From positions 2,480,001 through 2,544,000 of the forward strand of contig NZ_JAUTBA010000001.1 of NCBI RefSeq assembly GCF_030818895.1: a stretch of DNA of 64,000 nt, written 5' to 3'. Within the stretch, counting starts at the first letter, position 1. Every line of letters starts with the position of its first letter. The notes under the pieces are model-generated. The model searched no databases. It was not told the DNA's origin and saw only the letters and a program-made list of their open reading frames with translations. A program made the translations under genes and the position numbers. Source of the DNA: Sphingobacterium zeae. Lineage in GTDB: Bacteria > Bacteroidota > Bacteroidia > Sphingobacteriales > Sphingobacteriaceae. Shown piece after piece: positions 43,717 through 52,653 of this stretch.

Positions 43717-46047
43717 ATGGTAAAGCGTATCATTTATTATTTTTGTAGTTTATTTGTGAGTACGGCAGCTGTTTCCGCACAGCAGAAAACAGATTTGACC
43801 GTTTTTGTAAAACCTAATATTGGATCCGTCCATAGTCGGTATTTCTTTTATACACCAGCAGCCGTACCTTTTGGAATGGCTAAGCTCGCTCCGAGCACAA
43901 ATGGAAGCTATGGGAACAAGTCGGGCTGGGAGGCCGTGGGTTATGACGATAGGCATACCTCAATAGAAGGCTTTGCTAATTTTCACGAATTTCAGGTAGG
44001 CGGAGTGGTATTTGCACCATCCGTTGGAAAATTGAAGACAATGCCCGGTCAACTTGATCGTCCACAAAGCGGTTATCGTTCCGATTTTGACAAGAAGGAT
44101 GAATTTGCCACTTCTGGCTATTACCGTGTCATGCTAAAAGATTATAATATACTTGCTGAGCTTACGGCAACGAAGCGTGTCGGTTTTCACCGCTATACTT
44201 TTCCAAAAACGGAAGAAGCCAACCTTATTTTCGATATTGGCCATGTGATGGGGGAAAGTGGACCGGTCGTTGATGCCGAAGTAAATTATGACAAACAGCA
44301 CGTCTGGGGATATGTGGTTACCAATCCTGTCTATGTACAAAAATATCAGCAGGGGGCTACGGTCAAAATGTTTTTCTTTGCGGAGATCAACAAACAACCG
44401 AAGTCTTTTGGGACATTTAGAGATTCTATAACTTTTGACCAACATACGCGCATAAAAGGAAAAGGAGCTGGAGTATATCTGAAGTTTGGCACTGAAGCAG
44501 GCGAATCAATAGACATCAAGACAGGTTTATCTTATACTTCTGTAGAAAACGCACAACTGAATTTGCTTAAAGAGGCGAAGGATATGTCGTTTGATGCTGC
44601 AAAGAATAATGCCTTGCAAACCTGGAATAGTGAACTGGGAAGAATTTTGGTGGAAGGGGGCAAAGCGGACGACCGCATTAAATTTTATACGGGATTGTAT
44701 CATGCTTTACTTGGCCGTGGGCTTGCAAGCGATGTAAATGGTGCATATCCCAAAAATGACGGCTCGGTGGGGCAGATTGCCCTAAATAAGCAGGGGCAAC
44801 CGATTCATCATCACTATAATACTGATGCCATCTGGGGTGCATTTTGGAATTTAACACAGTTGTGGTCCATTGCTTATCCAGACTATTACAACGACTGGAT
44901 TCAGAGTCAATTGTTGGTCTATCGCGATGCCGGTTGGTTAGGAGACGGTATTGCCAACAGTAAATACGTTTCGGGTGTAGGAACTAATTTTACAGGTTTG
45001 GCAATTGCTGCGGCGTATAATGTCGGTATTCGTGACTATGATGTGAATCTTGCTTATGATGCGGTACGCAAAAATGAATTGGAAGCGAAGAATCGTCTGC
45101 CTGGAGCAGGAAAGTTAGATGTGGGAGTTTTCGTCCGCAAAGGCTACTCACCGTATATAAAAGATGATCATGGCAGTCCCGAACTATTGACCAATGGATC
45201 TCCTTTTGGCGCTTCGCATACCTTGGAATATGCCTTTTCCGCTGGAGCGGCTGCGCAATTTGCAAAATCATTGGGGCGTCAAAAAGACTATGTTAAATTT
45301 CAGGAATTATCCAATGGATGGCGCAATCTGTATGATGCCGAGACGAAGTTTATGCGGCCAAAGGATAGTACTGGACGATTCATTTCAAACTTTAACCCTT
45401 ATGAACCATGGCGTGGATTTCAGGAAGGAAATGCATGGCAGTATACGTTCTATGTTCCGCATGTCCCACAAGAATTGGTTAAACTCGTTGGAAAGGATCT
45501 GTTCAATCAGCGGTTGGATAGTATCTTTACGGTGTCGCAGAAGAATGTGTTTGGAGGCGGTACACAAATTGACGCTTTCGCAGGGATTGAAAGTCTTTAT
45601 AATCACGGTAATCAACCGAACCTGCATATCTCTTGGCTGTTCTATTTTTCTGGTAGACCTGATTTAAGTCAGAAATGGGTACGGGCAATTTGCAATGAGT
45701 TTTATGGTAACGATGCGATACATGGCTATGGCTATGGACAAGACGAAGACCAAGGACAGCTTGGAGCATGGTATGTATTGTCGAGTATCGGCCTATTCGA
45801 TGTCCGAAGTCTCACCACCGAGAAGCCCGCACTTCAGATAGGCGCGCCACTTTTCGATCGGGTAACGATACAATTGCCGAAGAAATTAAGAAAAAATAAA
45901 TTTATCATTCAGGTGAAGAAAGAGCAACCCAATAGTTCTATTGTTGATCAAGTTCGGTTGAATAATCGCCTGTGGAAAGGTTGGCAACTTCCTTTTGAAC
46001 GTTTGGTGGAAGGTGGGATTTTAGATCTCAAGTTGAAAGGTGACTAA
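43717..46047 (+). CDS. GH92 family exo-alpha-mannosidase
   Basis: A 776-residue exported enzyme with a signal peptide (MVKRIIYYFCSLFVSTAAVSA). GH92 features are clear: TPAAVPFGMAKLAPSTNG near residue 45, the catalytic-domain segments QEGNAWQYTFYVPHVPQEL near 570 and NHGNQPNLHISWLFYFSGRP near 630, and GYGQDEDQGQLGAWYVLSSI near 675, where family members have the calcium- and substrate-binding acidic residues. GH92 enzymes are calcium-dependent inverting alpha-mannosidases acting on N-glycans or yeast mannan. The ATG at 43717 was preferred to a TTG three codons upstream. Confidence 0.93.
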   Translation: MVKRIIYYFCSLFVSTAAVSAQQKTDLTVFVKPNIGSVHSRYFFYTPAAVPFGMAKLAPSTNGSYGNKSGWEAVGYDDRHTSIEGFANFHEFQVGGVVFAPSVGKLKTMPGQLDRPQSGYRSDFDKKDEFATSGYYRVMLKDYNILAELTATKRVGFHRYTFPKTEEANLIFDIGHVMGESGPVVDAEVNYDKQHVWGYVVTNPVYVQKYQQGATVKMFFFAEINKQPKSFGTFRDSITFDQHTRIKGKGAGVYLKFGTEAGESIDIKTGLSYTSVENAQLNLLKEAKDMSFDAAKNNALQTWNSELGRILVEGGKADDRIKFYTGLYHALLGRGLASDVNGAYPKNDGSVGQIALNKQGQPIHHHYNTDAIWGAFWNLTQLWSIAYPDYYNDWIQSQLLVYRDAGWLGDGIANSKYVSGVGTNFTGLAIAAAYNVGIRDYDVNLAYDAVRKNELEAKNRLPGAGKLDVGVFVRKGYSPYIKDDHGSPELLTNGSPFGASHTLEYAFSAGAAAQFAKSLGRQKDYVKFQELSNGWRNLYDAETKFMRPKDSTGRFISNFNPYEPWRGFQEGNAWQYTFYVPHVPQELVKLVGKDLFNQRLDSIFTVSQKNVFGGGTQIDAFAGIESLYNHGNQPNLHISWLFYFSGRPDLSQKWVRAICNEFYGNDAIHGYGYGQDEDQGQLGAWYVLSSIGLFDVRSLTTEKPALQIGAPLFDRVTIQLPKKLRKNKFIIQVKKEQPNSSIVDQVRLNNRLWKGWQLPFERLVEGGILDLKLKGD

Positions 46048-46059
46048 ATATAAGATAAA

Positions 46060-46085
46060 AAAATAGCCCCATTCGGGGCTATTTT
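46060..46085. terminator. Bidirectional terminator between GH92 and hom
   Basis: AAAATAGCCCC and GGGGCTATTTT form a perfect 11-base-pair stem with an ATTC loop and A/T runs on both sides, ending the convergent GH92 and met transcripts. Confidence 0.93.
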
Positions 46086-46110
46086 CAAGGTAGGTTGGTT
46101 TGTTGATTGC

Positions 46111-47292
46111 CTACGCGATTTCAGCAATAAAATTGCCCTCTTGATCCAAATCAGCTTTATGGGCTGCGATTTGTTGAAGATTAATATGTCCGATGACATA
46201 TTTGAAATCTGGTGCGTAATATCGTTCTGTGATTTCACTGAAATTTAACTTTTCAATCAGTGTATCATCTGTATATCTCAAATAAACCTTAATTAAATAA
46301 TCTTGGCTATAATTTAATGTGCTGGATTCTAAGTGTTTTTTATACTCATAGCGGTACCCATAGCGAAGAGCCGCGATATCCGATAGCACAGCAGAACCTG
46401 TTGGGTGGCCTCCTGCTCCTTTACCATAGAAAAATTGTTCGTCTGCAAAGGCCGCTTTCACCAATACTCCATTGTTCTCATTTTCTACATTATAGAGCAT
46501 GCTGTCTTTGCCTACTAGGCGTGGTAATACATAAAGTACAACTTTGTTGCGATCGATCTCTTTTGCCGTCGGTATCAATTTGATCTTGAGGTTCTTTTCT
46601 TTCGCAAAACGAATATCTTGCTGTCCCAATTTATCAATACCAATATTGAACACATCTTCTGGTTTGACATAGATACCGTACGCATGCGAAGCAACAATGC
46701 ATACCTTAAATTTGGGGTCAAATCCACCTACATCCAAGGTTGGATCTGTTTCTGCAAAACCGAGTTCCTGTGCTTTCTTCAAAGCATCTGCATAGTGCTG
46801 GTTTTCGTTGAAAACTTTTGATAGAATATAGTTGGAAGATCCATTAAAAATACCACTAACAGAGTGGAGCAGTTCATTATCATAATACTCTTCTAAATTT
46901 CGGATAATGGGAATACTACCACAAACAGCACCTTCATACAAGAGGCTTGTGCCATAATCATGTTGGATATCGACCAGTTCTTCCAAATGGCTAGCAATCA
47001 TTTTTTTATTGGCTGAAACCACATTTTTCCCCGATTTCAGTGCGCGAACAGTTAGTTGGTAGGCTGCTTCGGCATCATCAATCAGTTCGACAACAGTATT
47101 AATTTCTGGATCACCTAAAATTGCCTCTGCATCAGTAGAAAACAAATCTGCTGGTAGCGAGCGTTTTTTATTACCATTTTTAATGACGAACTTCTTGATT
47201 TCCAGATTAAGATTTTTGGTTTTGATAATATCATAAAGGCCTTGGCCTACAACACCAAATCCAAACATCCCTATTGTTAATTTATTGCTCAT
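46111..47292 (-). CDS. hom: Homoserine dehydrogenase
   Basis: A 393-residue NAD(P)-dependent enzyme converting aspartate semialdehyde to homoserine, the branch point to threonine and methionine. The dinucleotide fold reads IGMFGFGVVGQGLYDII at the N-terminus; the NADP segment VVSANKKMIASH lies near residue 92; the catalytic domain has YEGAVCGSIPIIRNLEEYY, GIFNGSSNYILSKV and AETDPTLDVGGFDPKFKVC. It is monofunctional, not fused to aspartate kinase; a C-terminal region after about residue 320 may be a short regulatory domain. It is third in the metY-metX-hom operon. Confidence 0.95.
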   Translation of the reverse strand: MSNKLTIGMFGFGVVGQGLYDIIKTKNLNLEIKKFVIKNGNKKRSLPADLFSTDAEAILGDPEINTVVELIDDAEAAYQLTVRALKSGKNVVSANKKMIASHLEELVDIQHDYGTSLLYEGAVCGSIPIIRNLEEYYDNELLHSVSGIFNGSSNYILSKVFNENQHYADALKKAQELGFAETDPTLDVGGFDPKFKVCIVASHAYGIYVKPEDVFNIGIDKLGQQDIRFAKEKNLKIKLIPTAKEIDRNKVVLYVLPRLVGKDSMLYNVENENNGVLVKAAFADEQFFYGKGAGGHPTGSAVLSDIAALRYGYRYEYKKHLESSTLNYSQDYLIKVYLRYTDDTLIEKLNFSEITERYYAPDFKYVIGHINLQQIAAHKADLDQEGNFIAEIA

Positions 47293-47300
47293 ATCTCTTC

Positions 47301-47335
47301 TTATATTCTCTTATTATATTCTCTTATTATATTGT
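47301..47335. repeat. Short tandem repeat between metX and hom
   Basis: A 13-base unit TTATTATATTCTC is repeated about two and a half times in the 51-base gap between metX and hom. It probably arose by slippage and may vary the spacing between the genes. Confidence 0.6.
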
Positions 47336-47343
47336 TCAATCTC

Positions 47344-48387
47344 TTATACTAATTCAGCAGCGTACACTTTGTGGTCGCTCAGAAAGTGGCTAATAGCTTG
47401 CGTTAGTTTTGTTGTTTCGATCAAAAAGCCGTCATGACCATAGGTTGATTCAATCTCTTGGTAACGAGCATTGGGAATATGCTGTGCTATGAATTGTTGC
47501 TCTTGTGGAGGAAACAATAAATCTGTATTGACACTCAATACCAATGTTGGACAGCTAATGCTTGATAGTGCAGATTCAATAGACGATCTGCCACGCCCCA
47601 AATTGTGGCTATCCATTGCTTTGGTTAGGAAATAATAGCTGTAAGCATTATAGCGGTTTACTAATTTTTCCCCTTGATAGTTCTGATAGGAGGATGCTTT
47701 ATAATGATCGAGTTTTTCGTTATCATCTTCCTTTTGCGTGTTGGCATACGTTGTATAGTTTCGGTAAGACAACAGTGCCATAGCGCGTGCAACTTTCAAT
47801 CCTTTAGCTCCGCCATCAGGATGGTTGGCATAAAAGGTACGGTCGGTTGTAATGGCAAGGCGTTGGCTCTCATTGAATGCAATACCCCATGGTGAATGAA
47901 CAGCATTTGTGCCAACGACGATTAAATGATCGACTGATATCGTGTTGGAAGCCGCCCATTCCAATGCCTGTTGTCCCCCTAATGAGCCCCCGATAAGAAC
48001 GTTAATACGCTTGATGTCCAAATGGTCAGCAAGAAACTGGTGAGCACTGGCCAAATCCCTTACTGTAAATTCAGGAAAAGATAGGTAGTAAGGCTGTCCA
48101 GTAGCTGGGTTAATAGACAATGGGTTGCTACTATTATAGGCCGACCCAATAACGTTGGCGCAGATGATATAATAGTCGTTCGGATCAAATAAATCATCGG
48201 TTCCAAAAAGGCCTGGCCACCAATCCAAGACATTTGCATTGGCAGTTAAGGCATGACATACCCAGATCACATTGCTGCGATCTGGATTAAGTTTGCCAAA
48301 CGTCTCATAACTGATTTGTAAATCAGTAAGCTCTTTTCCATTTTCAAATACAAAAGGCTCCGGGTGCAGATAAGTATGCTTACTCAT
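47344..48387 (-). CDS. metX: Homoserine O-acetyltransferase
   Basis: A 347-residue alpha/beta hydrolase-fold acyltransferase that acetylates homoserine in methionine synthesis. Motifs: VIWVCHALTANANVLDWWPG near residue 40, the nucleophile elbow INVLIGGSLGGQQALEWAAS near residue 130, aspartate in VLSVNTDLLFPPQEQ near residue 290 and histidine in YGHDGFLIET near residue 322. Acetyl rather than succinyl use is inferred from the family and its partner MetY. It lies 35 bases after metY and 51 before hom. Confidence 0.95.
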   Translation of the reverse strand: MSKHTYLHPEPFVFENGKELTDLQISYETFGKLNPDRSNVIWVCHALTANANVLDWWPGLFGTDDLFDPNDYYIICANVIGSAYNSSNPLSINPATGQPYYLSFPEFTVRDLASAHQFLADHLDIKRINVLIGGSLGGQQALEWAASNTISVDHLIVVGTNAVHSPWGIAFNESQRLAITTDRTFYANHPDGGAKGLKVARAMALLSYRNYTTYANTQKEDDNEKLDHYKASSYQNYQGEKLVNRYNAYSYYFLTKAMDSHNLGRGRSSIESALSSISCPTLVLSVNTDLLFPPQEQQFIAQHIPNARYQEIESTYGHDGFLIETTKLTQAISHFLSDHKVYAAELV

Positions 48388-48422
48388 TTTACGTTTAAAT
48401 TTTATAGCCGACTAAAGTCCAA

Positions 48423-49739
<1,317 letters not shown>

Positions 49740-49785
49740 TCAGATTTTAAGGTTTCAAAAAAGAATTTGTAAAGGTAAAAGAGAA

Positions 49786-49870
49786 GCATACACACCTACT
49801 TCGAAGGTCTGTCAAATCGTTATCCAAGGAAAAAGGAAATGATTTTTAACAAGCAGGGAAGTGTGTATGC
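49786..49870 (-). promoter_or_regulatory. Attenuator-like hairpin overlapping the leader ORF
   Basis: GCATACACAC (49786-49795) is the exact complement of GTGTGTATGC (49861-49870); nearby CTTC/GAAG adds further pairs. On the minus strand the 5' arm lies within codons of the leader ORF, and the 3' arm is followed by a U-rich run (TTCTCTTTTACC). This is the layout of a ribosome-controlled attenuator or translation-gating stem. Confidence 0.45.
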
Positions 49871-49884
49871 ATACGCATTCGCAT
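49846..49884 (-). CDS. Candidate leader peptide MRMRMHTHFPAC
   Basis: A 12-codon frame on the minus strand encodes MRMRMHTHFPAC and ends with TAA, lying between the SAM riboswitch and metY. It has three methionines at the start and a cysteine as last residue, both sulfur amino acids. Its own bases form one arm of a long stem. A ribosome on it would alter that stem. No strong ribosome-binding site was seen, so translation is uncertain. Confidence 0.35.
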   Translation of the reverse strand: MRMRMHTHFPAC

Positions 49885-49924
49885 CGATACTTTTTTACGA
49901 TGTAGTACACTTTTGCTGTTCGCA

Positions 49925-49945
49925 AGGTTCAGTTCTATTGAACCT
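49925..49945. repeat. Hairpin in the met leader
   Basis: AGGTTCA (49925-49931) and TGAACCT (49939-49945) form a seven-base-pair stem with a seven-base loop, between the riboswitch and the leader ORF. There is no U-run after it in the direction of transcription. Confidence 0.5.
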
Positions 49946-50008
49946 GAATTTTTAATGGATTTCAGTAATTTAATAAGCATTGTCTTATATCATTTATATG
50001 CTCCAAAA

Positions 50009-50110
50009 CGATATTATTTTGGACAGGAATTGGCACCTTTTCAAGCAAATTGAAGGTTGCCAGTGGGTCATTGAGCCAGTCTCTCGCCACTTCTTTATAA
50101 ATCAAGACCT
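50009..50110 (-). ncRNA. SAM riboswitch (S-box, SAM-I class)
   Basis: Read on the minus strand, the region carries the SAM-I core: AAGAAGTGGCGAGAGACTGG, then CCCACTGGCAACC, a TTCAATTTGCTTGAA hairpin, and GGTGCCAATTCCTG. Flanking GATTTAT and ATAATATC can close the basal stem. These match the S-box consensus blocks in order. It lies 50 bases after a canonical promoter and about 275 bases before metY. Binding of SAM should lower expression of metY-metX-hom. The exact ends and the off-state switch are inferred. Confidence 0.82.
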
Positions 50111-50157
50111 ACTGATTAAGGAAGGTGTTGATTAGAAATCTTCTTTCGAAGACGACA

Positions 50158-50188
50158 CAAATATAAACTTCTTTTTTATCAATGCAAA
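50158..50188 (-). promoter_or_regulatory. Promoter of the met operon
   Basis: On the minus strand TTTG (complement of 50185-50188), a 19-base spacer, then TATATTTG (complement of 50158-50165) match the Bacteroidota primary promoter consensus exactly. Transcription would start about 50 bases before the riboswitch. Confidence 0.75.
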
Positions 50189-50283
50189 AGAAATACGTTT
50201 TTTTTAGTTAAAAGAGAACTGCCTCCTTAGCTGTAATCGCATATTCGTTATCCAATAGCGATACATAAATGCATCGTTTGGCC

Positions 50284-52311
50284 TTATGTTTTAGTAAAGT
50301 TGATATTTTCAGCAAGCTGATCTAAATCGGTTAAAAGAGGTTTCAAAGCATCAATCCTACCGTGGATACCCTGCTGTATTTCGTGATTCGCCTCTCGACC
50401 TAAGGATATGGAGAGACCAACCAAATGTGAATTGATGCGATAGGAGAGTGCTTGAAAATGATGGATATGAGACCAGTCGACCCATTTGTGCTCAGGTTCT
50501 TTTTTCATTTGATTGATTGCTTCGGAAAAGAGAGCCATGGCTGTCTGTGCCTTTTTTCGAGCGAGCCGAATGTCGAAAGAACTTTGCAGATCGTCGGAAA
50601 GGCGTTTGTTGATAATTTGAAAATAATGGTGGTTATATAATGCGACCTCTTTTGCTAAGTGGACCATACTCGTGCTTTGGCGCACTGGTATCAAGAAATA
50701 ACCCGCTATTGCCAGCAGCGCACCTACTAAAGTAAAAATTATTCTACTGCCCAAAATGATATTAATATTTCCTTCAAATAAGTTTAATGCAATGACTATG
50801 CCCAGCGTAATAAAGATCACACTGACCATATAGTTTGATCGGTTGAACAAGAAGAATCCAAATAGTCCAGTAGCGGCAATTAGAAGAAGAGCGGGCAGAA
50901 AATCAATGGAGACCAAACAGAGTATTCCGACGGCAATTCCCGAAAATGTACCTAGTATGCGTTCTATATTGCGTGTTTTGGTCATTGAAAATGCGGGTCT
51001 TGCAACAATGGCAATAGTGAGTAAGATCCAATAGGTATATTTAAAATCCAAGAAAGAAATACCTATCAATGCACCCGTTCCGAATAGAACGGCCATCCGG
51101 AGTGCAAAGCGGAAAAGTGGATTATGGAGATGGAGTCTGCTCTTGATGTCACTTAGATTACGCAAAGGACGACTGATAAATTGCTGATACTCATTGGCGT
51201 CAATTTTGTTTTTGATTTCTTGATTCTGAAAAAAAGCAATTTGAATCCGTTTGAGAACTTCAATAATAGCTTCGATATTGTGGATGATGGAAGCTAGAAT
51301 ACCATCTGCTGGGGCGGTTTGTTGTTCTTGAATTTTCTTTAGATCCGAAAGCAGCATACAGATTTTAACGTGGTTATCGTAGAGCTGTTCAGCATAGCGA
51401 AACCTTTTATTAGGCTGCGAAAAACTATCGATTTCCAGGGCCAGTAATGTTATGCTACGACGAATTAGCGGAAGGCTACCAGTATCTATCAAATTTTTTC
51501 GAATGGCATCATAATCATGATCCAGTGCAATAATTAATTCGTGTAAATCAATTAACCCATAGACTTGACTAAGCCAATAGTTGCTTTTGTGCCAGCGTTG
51601 GCTTATGATTTTTTCTTCCCTAAATAAGAGTGATCTGATTTGCTCCTGTTGTTCGCTGATCTGGCCATAAATTTTTCCGACGCGGCTGTAAGTCAAATCC
51701 AGCGGAATATCCGGATCGTAAGATTCAGAGCGTATCAATAGAAATTCAGATAAACCGTGAAACCCATTGGCCATAGCGTGTTTTAAAGAGCGATAGGGGT
51801 GTATGTGAACCTGTAATAGACTAAAGAAATAATAGATGCTGGCGCCTGCAGTAATTTGCAAGCTCACTGAAAGTGGATGCTGAGGGGCCATGCCGATGAC
51901 AAAGCTCATCAGAATCAATGTCATGTTTCCGATTGCGGCATAACGGGGGCCGAAAACCCCATAAAAAGTGCAGATAAAGCCTGCGGAACTCAATAAAATA
52001 ACTAGCGGCCAATGAAAAGGAAAAAGAAATGCTGTAAGAAGCGAAGAAACAAAGAAAGTGGGAATACAGACAAGAGCAGAAGAAAATTTATCTTTCCGAT
52101 TACCTGGAGGATCAGTTAATGTAGTCAATAATGATCCCACCCCAATACCGATGGCCACATTTGCCGGCGTGCCCAACACATAGATCCCCAAACTGGGCAA
52201 AATGCTGATTGATACATTTCGCAAAGCATCGCCAGTGTGTTCACCCCGGATGAATCGGATAATATGGGTATAAAAAAGGTAGAATCTTTTCTTTAACGAT
52301 TCAATGCTCAT
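50284..52311 (-). CDS. FUSC-family membrane protein (YccS/YhfK-like)
   Basis: A 675-residue inner-membrane protein with two hydrophobic clusters, one near residues 25-165 (SILPSLGIYVLGTPANVAIG, LITLMSFVIGMAP-type helices) and one near 400-525 (FALRMAVLFGTGALIGISFL, ILLTIAIVARPAFSMTKTRN). The second carries the FUSC signature around RPAFSMTKTRNIERILGTFSG. Each cluster is followed by a long cytoplasmic helical region. The family includes AaeB-type exporters of aromatic acids, but YccS-type members are unassigned. The ATG at 52311 was preferred to a TTG one codon upstream. Confidence 0.85.
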   Translation of the reverse strand: MSIESLKKRFYLFYTHIIRFIRGEHTGDALRNVSISILPSLGIYVLGTPANVAIGIGVGSLLTTLTDPPGNRKDKFSSALVCIPTFFVSSLLTAFLFPFHWPLVILLSSAGFICTFYGVFGPRYAAIGNMTLILMSFVIGMAPQHPLSVSLQITAGASIYYFFSLLQVHIHPYRSLKHAMANGFHGLSEFLLIRSESYDPDIPLDLTYSRVGKIYGQISEQQEQIRSLLFREEKIISQRWHKSNYWLSQVYGLIDLHELIIALDHDYDAIRKNLIDTGSLPLIRRSITLLALEIDSFSQPNKRFRYAEQLYDNHVKICMLLSDLKKIQEQQTAPADGILASIIHNIEAIIEVLKRIQIAFFQNQEIKNKIDANEYQQFISRPLRNLSDIKSRLHLHNPLFRFALRMAVLFGTGALIGISFLDFKYTYWILLTIAIVARPAFSMTKTRNIERILGTFSGIAVGILCLVSIDFLPALLLIAATGLFGFFLFNRSNYMVSVIFITLGIVIALNLFEGNINIILGSRIIFTLVGALLAIAGYFLIPVRQSTSMVHLAKEVALYNHHYFQIINKRLSDDLQSSFDIRLARKKAQTAMALFSEAINQMKKEPEHKWVDWSHIHHFQALSYRINSHLVGLSISLGREANHEIQQGIHGRIDALKPLLTDLDQLAENINFTKT

Positions 52312-52314
52312 CAA

Positions 52315-52653
52315 TCAGTTTACTAATTTTCGGTGTAAAAATACAAATATTATGCTTAATATTTATAGTATACATTTTATTTGTTTTGAATACTATGTAT
52401 TTTTTAGGTTTTTATTTTGATTCGATGTTATTTTCCTACGATATGTTTCAGAAGATTCAAAATTAGCTCGCATGATCCTATCCGCTGTAAAAGCGATCAG
52501 CGAAGGATAGGGTTTACCGATATTATTTGCTTGTCTACCGAGTGAATCGGACTACCTGTCTATTTCTGCTAGTCGACGTGTAATGAATACGCGAGGTTTG
52601 TTGTCAGTATTATGAAATTGACTATCCGATTGATAGCCCAAAGAGATTAAATT
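52315..52653. other. Divergent intergenic region
   Basis: About 340 bases separate the FUSC gene from the divergent outer-membrane receptor gene. AT-rich stretches near both starts would hold promoters; no repeat or RNA gene was recognised. Confidence 0.4.

Noticed and set aside
47301..47335. The short repeats between metX and hom considered as a CRISPR-like array.
   Set aside because: The units are only 13 bases with no spacers between them, and no cas genes are present anywhere in the window.
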